A stretch of 64,000 nt of DNA. It comes from Chryseobacterium cucumeris (GTDB lineage: Bacteria > Bacteroidota > Bacteroidia > Flavobacteriales > Weeksellaceae). The stretch spans positions 3,348,001 through 3,412,000 of the forward strand of contig NZ_CP068760.1 of NCBI RefSeq assembly GCF_016775705.1, given 5' to 3'. Shown here piece after piece: positions 18,951 through 29,000 of this stretch. The translations under genes and the position numbers were made by a program. Under the pieces are notes generated by a model, which worked only from the letters and a program-made list of their open reading frames with translations, ran no database searches and was not told the DNA's origin. Each line of letters starts with the position of its first letter. The first letter of the stretch is position 1.

Positions 18951-20153
18951 TTATAAACCAATATTCTTGGTCGGTTTCAATTGTTTTAAGATACTTTTCG
19001 GGATGGCATTCTTGTGAACAAGGATTGCTGTTGATTTGTATTCAACATAAGGTCTTGTTACATAAATATATCCGGCAAAATCATTGGTTACACCCCATGA
19101 ATTTTTCACCATATAATATTCTTTACCAGTCTGGTCTTTTGCCAAACCTACGATATGCATGCCGTGGTCATCCGTTGTAGAAAGATTATTAAGTGCTTTC
19201 TGACGCATGTCTTCAGTGATGCTTTTATCCTTTTTAGGCTCTGTAAATAAAGTCTGCTTGTTCTCAGCGGTAATCTGGTCAAGATCCATGTCCGGAACAT
19301 AAGCTACCCCGTTTTTGTAAGAGAAATAAGGTTCAGAAACATCCGTTGCCCAACCTACAGAATATCCTTTATTTACAGCGTTATCAATAATTGCAGTAAG
19401 ATCTTTCATCGGAACATTCCAGTCAGAATCGTGGCTCCAGTTATCAGGAATCGGAACTACAAATTTCTGAAAATATGGATAATCTTTATAGGAAGATAAT
19501 TCTACATAATCTTCAGGGTTGATTCCTACTACTTCTTTAGCAAATGTTTTCGGAGTATAGTTTTTCCCTTCATAAGTGAAGTTGGCAGGTACTTTTCCTA
19601 AATATTCATCAAGAATAGCATCTACAGAATCCATCCAGTTATCGGTCAGTTTTCCTTTTGAAGAAGCCTGAACAAGGCTGTCAAGAACAGGTTTCAGTTT
19701 TCCCTGCATTTCCTTGAAGTTATTGGTAGTCTGTCCTGCTTTTAATCCTGTGTAAACATCCTGAGGAACTGCACCGTACTTTTTGTACATATTGATTACG
19801 TCATGAAGTTCTCCTCCGTCACCCCAGCTGATAGCGCCATTATTCAAAACATATAATTTTGCTTTATCGTGGTAAGAATTTCTTGCGGTAAAGATTTCAG
19901 CAAGATCTACAGGTTTTTTGCCCATTCTCTGCATTTCAGATTCAAGGAAAGAGTTTCCGGAGTAGCTCCAGCAAGTTCCTGATGAACCCTGGTTCTTTAC
20001 AGAAGTCGCACCTACGTCCTTTAACGTTGTGAACTGAAAATTAGCATTTTGTGATTGATTGTTTTTTAACTTGTTGATTAAGTCATCTTGGGCAAACATC
20101 ATACTTCCTGCAGACAAAACAAAAAGTAATGATGCAATTTTGGCATTTTTCAT
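18951..20153 (-). CDS. C1 family cysteine peptidase (bleomycin hydrolase/PepC-like), secreted
   Basis: A 400-residue papain-superfamily peptidase with a signal peptide (cleavage near MMFAQ, about residue 21). The catalytic cysteine is C61 in NQGSSGTCWSYSG, with the oxyanion glutamine Q55 six residues before it. The histidine is in DDHGMHIVG and the asparagine in VKNSWG. The long insertion between Cys and His and the overall length match the C1B bleomycin hydrolase/aminopeptidase C group, but those are cytosolic, whereas this one is exported. No propeptide of the papain type is visible. It is a single gene with its own terminator, divergent from the ECF sigma operon. Confidence 0.88.
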   Translation of the reverse strand: MKNAKIASLLFVLSAGSMMFAQDDLINKLKNNQSQNANFQFTTLKDVGATSVKNQGSSGTCWSYSGNSFLESEMQRMGKKPVDLAEIFTARNSYHDKAKLYVLNNGAISWGDGGELHDVINMYKKYGAVPQDVYTGLKAGQTTNNFKEMQGKLKPVLDSLVQASSKGKLTDNWMDSVDAILDEYLGKVPANFTYEGKNYTPKTFAKEVVGINPEDYVELSSYKDYPYFQKFVVPIPDNWSHDSDWNVPMKDLTAIIDNAVNKGYSVGWATDVSEPYFSYKNGVAYVPDMDLDQITAENKQTLFTEPKKDKSITEDMRQKALNNLSTTDDHGMHIVGLAKDQTGKEYYMVKNSWGVTNDFAGYIYVTRPYVEYKSTAILVHKNAIPKSILKQLKPTKNIGL

Positions 20154-20358
20154 TACTATAAAAAGATTATTTGTATTAATAGTCGTTGATAATAGAGATT
20201 TGTTACAAGGGGAAAAGTTAAATTTGAAATTAAAAAAAGACTCAAAAGAAGTAAGAAGTTGCTTTATATTTTATTTTTTAATTATTTTCTTAAAAAAGTT
20301 GATCATGTTTCCAACCCTTTCAAAAGTTTCCGCATCTATCATAGTATAACTCCTGACT

Positions 20359-20877
20359 ATGGAACAAGAATTATTATTGGAATGCCAGCGTAACAACCGC
20401 AATGCCCAGCGGAAGGTTTACGAGAAAATGGCGGGCAGACTCTACGCAGTCTGCAGACGCTATCTGAAAAACGACGAAGATATAGAAGAAGTATTGGCTG
20501 ATACATTCTATAAAATCTTTACGAAAATTACTCAGCTTCAAAATACCGAAACTTTTGAAGCATGGGCAAGAAAGATAGCGGTAAACGAATGCCTGCAGAA
20601 GTTGAGATCAGATAAAGGACTGTTTATTTCCCAGAAAGAAAATTTTCCTGCTCATCCTGAAGGAACTACAGAAAACCTTTCTCTGGAAAAAGATATTCTG
20701 AGCTTACTGAATTTTCTTCCTGAAGGCTGCAGAGCCATCTTTAATCTTTTTGCTATTGAAGGATATCCTCATAAGGAAATAGCGGCGATGCTTTCCATCA
20801 GTGAGGGAACATCAAAATCCCAGCTCAATTTTGCAAGGAAAAAGCTGCAGGAACTTCTCGTAAATCAAAACATTTAA
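20359..20877 (+). CDS. ECF-type RNA polymerase sigma factor
   Basis: A 172-residue sigma-70 family factor with only regions 2 and 4. Region 2 includes YLKNDEDIEEVLADTFYKIF and FEAWARKIAVNECLQKLR; region 4 is the LPEGCRAIFNLFAIEGYPHKEIAAML helix-turn-helix followed by SISEGTSKSQLNFARKKL. It is followed after only 12 bases by a protein with an anti-sigma-like N-terminus and one membrane helix, the usual ECF pair. No classic TAnnTTTG promoter is seen upstream; a TATATTTT at 20265-20272 resembles one at 23246-23253 before the barrel gene, so self-activation of both is possible but weakly supported. Confidence 0.93.
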   Translation: MEQELLLECQRNNRNAQRKVYEKMAGRLYAVCRRYLKNDEDIEEVLADTFYKIFTKITQLQNTETFEAWARKIAVNECLQKLRSDKGLFISQKENFPAHPEGTTENLSLEKDILSLLNFLPEGCRAIFNLFAIEGYPHKEIAAMLSISEGTSKSQLNFARKKLQELLVNQNI

Positions 20878-20889
20878 ACTTTTACAACA

Positions 20890-23205
20890 ATGGAAAATAA
20901 TCATATAGATCAACAATTCAATGAAGCTTCCAGGCTTTCAGAAGAGCCAGCTGTTTTTCCTGGTTTTGAGAAAGTATGGGATAAAATTGAAGAGAAATTA
21001 GATAAAAAAGAAGATAAAAAGAAAACAATTCCACTTTGGCTGCCGTATGGTATTGCCGCAAGTTTGATGATTGGTTTAGGGGCTTTCTACTTTATGAATA
21101 AAAAAGAGACTGCAGAACCTTTACAACCTGTAATTGCAGAGAATACAAGTTCAAATGGCCCGATTAACAAAACGGATATTGCAAAGATAGACAGGACTAT
21201 CAAGGAGAATATCAGAAAAGAAGAATTGCCTGTAACGGTACCTCTTCCCACAGAACTTAAATCTTCATCAGTTGCAGGAATAGATCCGTATCAATCTCAT
21301 CCTACCTGTAATATACCGTCAGTGGAAGCTTCTGACAGAGTAACAGCATCTCTGCCTCAGGTATACAATGACACCTTAAAAACAAAAGAAATTGACGAAG
21401 TTGTTGTCACTGCGTATGGGATTAAAAAGAGTTATGAGTCCGTTACAGCATCTTCAACAGTTATGATTGCTTCTACAGATAAAATTCCTGTGCATGCTCC
21501 GGCTGCCGTTTCTTCACTAGCTGGAAGAGTTGCCGGGGTAGAAGTGTCAACCGGAATTAAAAAGAATGATGCTATATTAATACGGGGAACAAAAAGTATA
21601 GATGGTCGGTCGCCGGCTCCTTTATATATTGTTGATGGAGTTGTGTTAGGCAGAGAATCTGGATTTTTAAATACTCTGGATCCTAAAAAAATAAAAGAAT
21701 TGAAAGTACTGAAAGGGCTTGAAGCTACTGCCCTGTATGGAAGCAAAGCTAACAACGGAGTTGTTGTAATTTCCACAAAAGGATTATCTACAGAAGAAAT
21801 AGAAAAACTTAAAAAAGTTTCTTCAGAAAGTAAAGAAGAAATAGTAAAAGAACCTGAAGAACCTGAAAAAGTACTTCCAAAAGCAGGCCAGCTCACAGCA
21901 GGAGAAGTTAACGATTTTTCTAAGTGGGATTATTGGAAAGATATTGCAGTTCCTATTCTGGATCAGTATAAAAATACATGGAAGTTCTTCCCTGATAAAA
22001 GGGTTTCAGTTCAGTTGGTCAATAAAGACCGAAAACCGGTAATAGGGGAGAAAATAAAACTATTGGATGACCAGAAAAATACAATTTGGGAAGCTGTTTC
22101 AGATAATCTGGGCAATGTGGAATTGTGGATATCACCGATGACTGATAGGAAATCAGCCCCAGGGAAATATTATTTATCTGATGGTTCAGGGCAGATCATC
22201 AGCAGCAATCTCAGAACCTTTAAAAATGGACAAAATCTGATTATTCTGGATAAACACTGTCTGCAGAAGCGTGTATTGGATCTTGCCTTTGTAGTGGATG
22301 CTACCGGTTCTATGGGGGATGAGATTTCTTATCTTCAGTCTGAACTTTTGGATGTTTTAAAAAAGATCGAAGGACAGCTTAAAAATATAACAGTAAGGTA
22401 TGGATCCGTTTTTTACAGAGATCATGGAGATGAATATGTGACCCGAAAATTCGATTTTTCAAATAAAGCAGAAGATCTTGTTGGATTTATTAAAAGACAG
22501 AAGGCCGGTGGTGGCGGCGATACGCCGGAAGCTGTTGTAGAAGCACTAAAAGTTTCTGTTGATGAGCTGAAGTGGAGTGATGAAAATTCTACTAAAATAA
22601 TGTTTTTGATTCTGGATGCACCACCACACCATTCAGAACAGAATATAGAGAATTTATATAATACAATAAAAGCTGCAGCAAAGAAAGGAATTACCATTAT
22701 TCCGCTGGCTGCCAGTGATACTGATAAACAAACGGAATATCTGATGCGTACATTTGCTTTACTCACCAATGGAACTTATACTTTCCTTACAGATGACAGT
22801 GGAATAGGAAACAGCCATATCAAACCTACCATAGATTCTTACGAAGTTGAAAAACTGAATGATTTATTATTAAGATTAATCCTTCAGAGAGCTGTTTTAC
22901 CAGAATGCAGCGCAGGAATTTCAAATGATAACATCAACAAAAAAATGGAAAAAGAAATTGATAGTCAGATTGATATTAAAACCGTACTATTTCCAAATCC
23001 TACAAAAGGTCAAATGCAGATAAAAACAAGAAAACCAATTGAAGAACTGTTTATCTATGATCTTGCCGGAAAGATTATTATGAGAAAAGAAAAACTGCCG
23101 GAAGGTAAAAATACAATTGATTTAACTTCTTATCCTCAAGGGATTTATCTTGTACGTATTCATACTAATGATCTGTGGGAGACATTTAAGGTCATAAAAA
23201 ATTAA
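20890..23205 (+). CDS. Anti-sigma-like membrane protein with TonB plug, vWA and T9SS sorting domains
   Basis: A 771-residue mosaic. Residues 1-46 are charged and cytoplasmic-looking (FPGFEKVWDKIEEKLDKK), as in small Bacteroidota anti-sigma factors; 49-67 is a single membrane helix. Residues 168-298 are a TonB-receptor plug: EVVVTAYGIKK, SLAGRVAGVEV, RGTKS, LYIVDGVVLG, LKGLEATALYGSKANNGVV. Residues about 464-640 are a von Willebrand A domain with the metal site DATGS (Asp470). From 698 to the end a T9SS type A-like domain reads FPNPTKGQMQI, LFIYDLAGK, PQGIYLVRI. It has no beta-barrel. It lies 12 bases after the sigma gene and precedes a SusC-like barrel that lacks a plug. The inner-membrane anchor and the T9SS tail imply conflicting locations unless it is cut. 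Confidence 0.85.
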   Translation: MENNHIDQQFNEASRLSEEPAVFPGFEKVWDKIEEKLDKKEDKKKTIPLWLPYGIAASLMIGLGAFYFMNKKETAEPLQPVIAENTSSNGPINKTDIAKIDRTIKENIRKEELPVTVPLPTELKSSSVAGIDPYQSHPTCNIPSVEASDRVTASLPQVYNDTLKTKEIDEVVVTAYGIKKSYESVTASSTVMIASTDKIPVHAPAAVSSLAGRVAGVEVSTGIKKNDAILIRGTKSIDGRSPAPLYIVDGVVLGRESGFLNTLDPKKIKELKVLKGLEATALYGSKANNGVVVISTKGLSTEEIEKLKKVSSESKEEIVKEPEEPEKVLPKAGQLTAGEVNDFSKWDYWKDIAVPILDQYKNTWKFFPDKRVSVQLVNKDRKPVIGEKIKLLDDQKNTIWEAVSDNLGNVELWISPMTDRKSAPGKYYLSDGSGQIISSNLRTFKNGQNLIILDKHCLQKRVLDLAFVVDATGSMGDEISYLQSELLDVLKKIEGQLKNITVRYGSVFYRDHGDEYVTRKFDFSNKAEDLVGFIKRQKAGGGGDTPEAVVEALKVSVDELKWSDENSTKIMFLILDAPPHHSEQNIENLYNTIKAAAKKGITIIPLAASDTDKQTEYLMRTFALLTNGTYTFLTDDSGIGNSHIKPTIDSYEVEKLNDLLLRLILQRAVLPECSAGISNDNINKKMEKEIDSQIDIKTVLFPNPTKGQMQIKTRKPIEELFIYDLAGKIIMRKEKLPEGKNTIDLTSYPQGIYLVRIHTNDLWETFKVIKN

Positions 23206-23212
23206 TTATCTT

Positions 23213-23246
23213 AAAAAAAGAAATTTCCCCGGAAATTTCTTTTTTT
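23213..23246 (+). terminator. Terminator between the vWA-plug gene and the barrel gene
   Basis: GAAATTTCC / GGAAATTTC stem flanked by A-run and T-run, loop CC. It separates the sigma/anti-sigma pair from the next two genes, which must have a promoter in 23206-23271 or depend on read-through. Confidence 0.75.
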
Positions 23247-23271
23247 ATATTTTTAAGCATACTAATAATTG

Positions 23272-26040
23272 ATGAAAAAGAATTATTTGCTGTTATTGCC
23301 ATTTACGATTACCTTATTACAGGCACAAAATTCACAATTGTACTATTCCGGAAAATTTTTAACATCTAAGGATAAAGAACAGAACTTTTTAAAGGTTTAT
23401 AATAAAAACAGTGGTATTTATGAGCTGACTGATGAAAAAGGATTTGCCATTATTGCAGCTAAACCTTATGATACCCTAGTGTGGAACCAGGGGAAAAATA
23501 CCCATGTTATTTCTTCTTATGAACTCAGGGAATTAAAAACGATTCTGGAAAATCAGACAGGAAGTAAAAGTGTAGAAAATGTTTACAGTAAAGCCTATGA
23601 CAGTCTTGTTTCAAAGGAGATTAAAGACGATTTCAGTATTGAAAAAACTAAAACTCAACTCAGTAAAAGATCACATTCTTATTTTGATAAAATAAGAAAA
23701 TTAAAGCAGAAGAATGATAGTGTTTATGTTTTAAAAAGGATCAATAAGACAACTTTGCTTTTTAACGGAAGCTTTACCACGTCTTTTGATATTAAAAGCA
23801 GGAATGCTGTTCCGGGGACTCAAAATAAGTATGTCCAGGGAAGATCTGAAAATGGAAATCTTGTTTGGAAAGGCCCTGAAACGAATGAAATGTTCAGTTT
23901 TGGACCAGAGCTATCTACCCTTGGATTTAACGGATTACCTTATGAGTATGATCAGAATGGAAAACTGATTCCATGGGTTGATGGACTTCAGGGTGCAAAA
24001 AGATATGATAATAACCTTTTTAAAACCACAGTAGGTTATAATAACCAGTTGAATCTAAATGCTTTTATACAACAGGGTAACAATGAAAAACTCCGTCTTG
24101 CACTGAATCTGGGGCAGCAAAAGAACCAGATGTACTTTATGGATCAGTTTGATATTACCAATACCCTTAAAGCAAAGCTGAATGCAGATTTGGGTAGATA
24201 TTACATTAATCTTGCTTTTAATTATGAAGAAAATAAAGCTACGAATACCAATAGAATAGGGCTGTTCAACAGAGCTTACCAAAACTCATTGTTAACGCCG
24301 GTTTCTTTTTCAAATGAACAAAATACTCTCCTGAATAACGGTTCGCAGAGAAGCTACAGCAAATATGCAGACAATCCTTCTTTCCTTTTTGAGCAGGATA
24401 ACAAATACCGCTACAAGAATCGGGACAGACAGTTGAGTCTCAACGTAGCGAAAGACTGGGATAAGTTTAAACTGAATATTACTCAGTCCTATGAAAGTAT
24501 TACTACCTGGAATCAGGACCAATATAAACCTTCTACTTATGGTTTCATCAGCGGTGTATCGAATGAAAGGATTCAAAACAACAGCTCTTATCATTCCAAT
24601 TTACAGGGCTCTTATTCATTGGGAAACTATGACTTTAGAAATACTTTCAGCCTGAATTTTATTTTAAATGATAAAAAATCTGACATTTATAACAGCCTTA
24701 CCCATCAAAGATATCTTTATCAGAGAACTTCACAGGATCATATTTTTAATTATAATATGAATATCCGCGATTATGATTTCGAAGCAGGTTTTAATCTCGG
24801 GAATTCATTTTACATATCCAATACTTCACTTAAAAATAATTATTGGCTTCCAAAAGCTAACTTTTATCTGAAGTTCAATGAGATCTTCAATTGGTATAAT
24901 TACAATTTTAAATTGTTGGGAAGCTACACACAATTAAGTTCCGAACCGGAAATTACAAGATCCTATGCTTCGTATTCTAGTACTTTGCTGAAGGCGGAAA
25001 ATTATAATCAATACTTTCCGGTACAGGAAGTAGAAAGTTTCCGGGGTTTATCAAATATTGATACTCGGGAATGGAAGATTGGAGCCAGGCTGAATCTTGG
25101 GTATAAAATAAGTGTAGATGGAGAATATTTTAATAAAAAGAATACTGACGATATATTTCCTATCTTTGAAAACAATCAGCTGAGGTTAAAGAATGTAGCA
25201 GATCATACCTACAGCGGATATGAATTCAATTTTGCTTACGAACGATTACGTCTGGGATACGATATGTATACCACCCATAAAGTTTCCTTTTTCAAATATA
25301 AAGATATTGTAGACCGCATGGCTCCCGGATATCAGAACCTTGCCGTTTCGGGATTTAAAGACATTTACAAAACATTGGCAGAAGGTCAGGTTTTGGGTGC
25401 TGTCATGGGCAGTTACTTTGAAAGAAATGCAGCCGGACAACTGATCATTGATGAGTTTGGGTTTCCTAAAAAAGCAGACGGAATGAAAATTATTGCAGAT
25501 CCTACACCGGATTTTGTGATGAAATTCAATCACAGTTTTGCCTATAAAAACTGGTCTTTAGATATCAATTGGGAATGGAAAAAAGGAGGCCACCTTTGGA
25601 ACGGGACACAGGCGGTTCTCGATTACTACGGTCGTTCTTACGGCTCAGGAGAAGAAAGGAATATCAAAAATTATATTTTTGAAGGTGTACAGGCCAATGG
25701 AACTGTCAACCAGATTCCTGTGGACTTCTATGATCCCAACCAAAATGTTATGGAAAACAGATGGTCGAGGTACGGTTATTTAGGCGTGGCTGAAAATTAT
25801 GTTCAAAAGGCAGATTATATAAGAATAAATAACCTTTCACTTTCCTCAGATTTCCCTATTAACAACAGGAAACAGAATCTTAAACTGACTTTTTATGTAA
25901 ACAATATCATGCTCTGGCAGGCTAATAATGGGGTAGATCCCAACCAGAATTTCTACGATATGAGCAATGGAAGAGGATTGGATTTTTTTAATCTTCCTTC
26001 CTTTAAAACATTTGGCTGTATTGTTTCACTTAAATTTTAA
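23272..26040 (+). CDS. SusC/RagA-like outer-membrane beta-barrel without plug domain
   Basis: A 922-residue outer-membrane protein started at ATG 23272 (a TTG one codon earlier is also in frame). Signal peptide about 1-19. Residues 20-165 hold a short carboxypeptidase-regulatory-like domain (YELTDEKGFAIIAA) and a charged helical linker. The barrel begins near NGSFTTSFDI, includes NKYVQGRSENG and FGPEL typical of SusC strand 1-2 loops, and ends with QKADYIRINNLSLSSDFP and the aromatic C-terminal strand VSLKF. The plug with its VDG and ALYGSRG-type motifs, normally between the first domain and the barrel, is missing. Plugs are instead found in the genes before and after. It overlaps neither but lies 3 bases from the macroglobulin gene. 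Confidence 0.85.
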   Translation: MKKNYLLLLPFTITLLQAQNSQLYYSGKFLTSKDKEQNFLKVYNKNSGIYELTDEKGFAIIAAKPYDTLVWNQGKNTHVISSYELRELKTILENQTGSKSVENVYSKAYDSLVSKEIKDDFSIEKTKTQLSKRSHSYFDKIRKLKQKNDSVYVLKRINKTTLLFNGSFTTSFDIKSRNAVPGTQNKYVQGRSENGNLVWKGPETNEMFSFGPELSTLGFNGLPYEYDQNGKLIPWVDGLQGAKRYDNNLFKTTVGYNNQLNLNAFIQQGNNEKLRLALNLGQQKNQMYFMDQFDITNTLKAKLNADLGRYYINLAFNYEENKATNTNRIGLFNRAYQNSLLTPVSFSNEQNTLLNNGSQRSYSKYADNPSFLFEQDNKYRYKNRDRQLSLNVAKDWDKFKLNITQSYESITTWNQDQYKPSTYGFISGVSNERIQNNSSYHSNLQGSYSLGNYDFRNTFSLNFILNDKKSDIYNSLTHQRYLYQRTSQDHIFNYNMNIRDYDFEAGFNLGNSFYISNTSLKNNYWLPKANFYLKFNEIFNWYNYNFKLLGSYTQLSSEPEITRSYASYSSTLLKAENYNQYFPVQEVESFRGLSNIDTREWKIGARLNLGYKISVDGEYFNKKNTDDIFPIFENNQLRLKNVADHTYSGYEFNFAYERLRLGYDMYTTHKVSFFKYKDIVDRMAPGYQNLAVSGFKDIYKTLAEGQVLGAVMGSYFERNAAGQLIIDEFGFPKKADGMKIIADPTPDFVMKFNHSFAYKNWSLDINWEWKKGGHLWNGTQAVLDYYGRSYGSGEERNIKNYIFEGVQANGTVNQIPVDFYDPNQNVMENRWSRYGYLGVAENYVQKADYIRINNLSLSSDFPINNRKQNLKLTFYVNNIMLWQANNGVDPNQNFYDMSNGRGLDFFNLPSFKTFGCIVSLKF

Positions 26041-26043
26041 CTC

Positions 26044-29000
26044 ATGAATCTCAAGTTTATATCCAACTATATCATCCTGCTGTGCTTATTGTTTTCAGCC
26101 TTTTCTGTGAAAGGCCAGCAACCATTTCAGGATTTTGAAAAAGAAAAGACCTACATCCAGACCAATCATGTTTTTTATAAACCTGGGGAGCAAATGTATT
26201 TTAAAATATATGTTGTAAAAGGAAACAATAATTTACCGGTCGAAGAAAGCAGAGTAGTAAATTTCGAAATAACAGACCCTGCAGGAAGTGTTGTGAAAAA
26301 ATTGAAATATGAAATTACCAATGGATACGCCCGGGGAGATTTCTATTTTGCTGAAGACATGAAGGGTGGCATCTATAAAATCAGAGCTTTTACCAACTGG
26401 ATGCAGAACGAAGAAGGGAAAAATACCTTCGAAAAAGAAATTACCCTCCAGAAAATTGTATCTCCAAGAATTTTAATGAAACTGGATTTTCCTAAAAAAG
26501 GTTATGGCCCTGGAGATGAGGTAAGTGCTTATTTTTCAATGAGAAGTCTTAGTAATCTTCCGATTCCTTTTTATGAAGCAGATTACACCGTAATGCACAA
26601 CGGAGAAACGGTTTCAGAAGGAAAACTTATTACCGATAAAGAAGGTAGAAAACTGTTAACCTTTAAGCTTCCTGAAGTTTTGAAATCCTCTGACGCTCTT
26701 TTGAATATCAAGGTGAATTTTGACGGATTTACCGAATCCATCTCCAGAAATATTCCTGTTGTCCTGAATAATCTGGATGTGAAATTCTTACCTGAAGGCG
26801 GAACTTTTGTCAATGGAATAGAACAGAATATCGCTTTTAAAATTCTGGATGAGTTTGAAAAACCTGTAGATGCTGTTTTGGCAGTTTACAATCAGAATCA
26901 CGAAAAAATAAAGGAAATTTCAGCCTATAATTTCGGAATGGGAAACTTCCGGTTTACGCCTAAAATAGGAGAAACTTATTATGCAAAAGTGCTGAAACCG
27001 GAAAATATTACCCAGACTTTTAATCTCCCGGTAGCAAAAAATGAAGGACTGGTTTTGAATATTCGGAATGAAAATAAAAACCTGAATGTTACCATCGTTT
27101 CTACCCGGGAAAAAACAATTACCCTGTTGGGAAGTTTCCGCGGAAAAGACGTTTACAGCAAAATCATTTCGCTGAAAAAAGGAATGAATTCTTTAAAAAT
27201 TGCAGAAAAGGATTTCCCTACAGGAATCTGCAGGTTCACTGTTCTGGAAAACAGTATGCCGATTGCAGAAAGGATTGTTTTCGCTAATAAAGTAAACCAG
27301 CTGAATATAAAAGTTACCCCTGTAAAGCAACATTATCTGCCGAGGGAAAAAGTGATGCTGAATATTGAAACTACCGATGAAAATAATAAACCTGTTCCCG
27401 CTAATCTTGGAATAAGTGTTGTAGATGATAAGCTATGGACATATGCTGATGATAAACAGAATCATATTATTTCCTGGCTTTTGATGGACTCTGAGCTCAA
27501 AGGGAAAATTGAAAAACCTCAGTTTTATTTCGATAAAAAAGAAGAAAAAGCAGATAAAAGCTTAGATCTTGTGATGCTGACAAACGGTTACCGATATTTT
27601 GAGCCTATTCCGGAAATTGTGAAGAGTAATAAATACAAATACCTTCCTGAAAAGAAAAACACAATCTATGGCGTGGTAGAAGATGAAAACAAAAAACCGG
27701 TGAAAGCAGATGTTTTTCTTTTGGACACCTATAATAAAAAGATCCTCAAACAGACTGTTGCTGAAAACGGGAAGTTTTATTTTTCGGATTTAAATGCAAA
27801 TAATTCTTATAAAATTATTGCAAAGTCTTTTCAGCCTAAACATCAGCTGAAAATCAAAATTCTGTCTTATAATCTGGATATTAATCCTTTAGCAAAACAG
27901 AAACTTACCCATATAGACGTAGAAGAAATTGTAAAGGAAGCTGAAAGAAAAGAAGAAGTAAAAAAAGAAAACAGAAACAATACCAGTCAGCTGAATAATC
28001 CCGGCAGAGCAAAAACCGATACCATCAGTAGAAATAAGAGTATTGAAGAAGTAATTGTTGTGGGGTACGGTGTAAAGAAAGATCAATTAACGGTTGCTTC
28101 TACCACAGTATCTTCTTCTATGGAAATGCAGAATGCCAGCGTAACTTCTCTGTTGAGTGGAAAAGTAGCAGGATTAGTTATAACAGGTACCGGACAGTCG
28201 GGGACAGGTGAACAGATCAATATCAGAGGAACGGCCTCTATTACCAATAAGAACCCGCTATTCATTGTGGATGGTATTCCTGTCGAAAACTTTAATACGA
28301 CGATTAATCCAAATGATATCAACAGTATTACCGTTTTAAAAGATGCTGCGGCTACCGCTATTTACGGAAGCAGAGCTGTGAATGGAGTAGTGATCGTCAA
28401 CTCATCCAAAAATAGAAAATCAGAAATAAGTTTTGATATTACACCGAAATCTTACCTTGCCATAGAAGCCGTGCCTTATGGAAAACTAATAGCATATGAG
28501 GGGGCAAGAGAATTCGTTTATCCTGAGTATAAATCCACCAATACCTCTTACCGTTTTGATTACAGAGAAGCGCTTTACTGGAATCCGGTAGTAGAAACCG
28601 ATAAAAGCGGAAAAGCAAAAGTGGAGTTTTATAATTCAGATGCGAATTCCACTTTCAGAATTATGACAGAAGGAATTGCCGCATCAGGACTTTTGGGAAG
28701 AGATGAAACAACATATGCTGCCCAGAGTCTGATTTCGATAGATACTAAAATTCCTCAGTACCTGACGAGAACAGATCAGATGACAATTCCTGTGGTAATT
28801 AAAAATAATTCTTCTGAAACGCGTAAAATGACCATGGACGTTATTGTACCGAACCATGTGAAACTCATCAGTTCTGATAGTCTTATCACTCTGAAACCAT
28901 TAGAATCAGGAAGATTATTTGTGAAAATACAGGTTGATGAGATTGTGAATTCTGATATTCAGTTTTCAGTGAGATCAGGAGATTTCAGAGAGACAATGAT

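Noticed and set aside
21432..21896. 154-codon minus-strand ORF
   Set aside because: Antisense shadow of the plug-coding part of the 20890-23205 gene.
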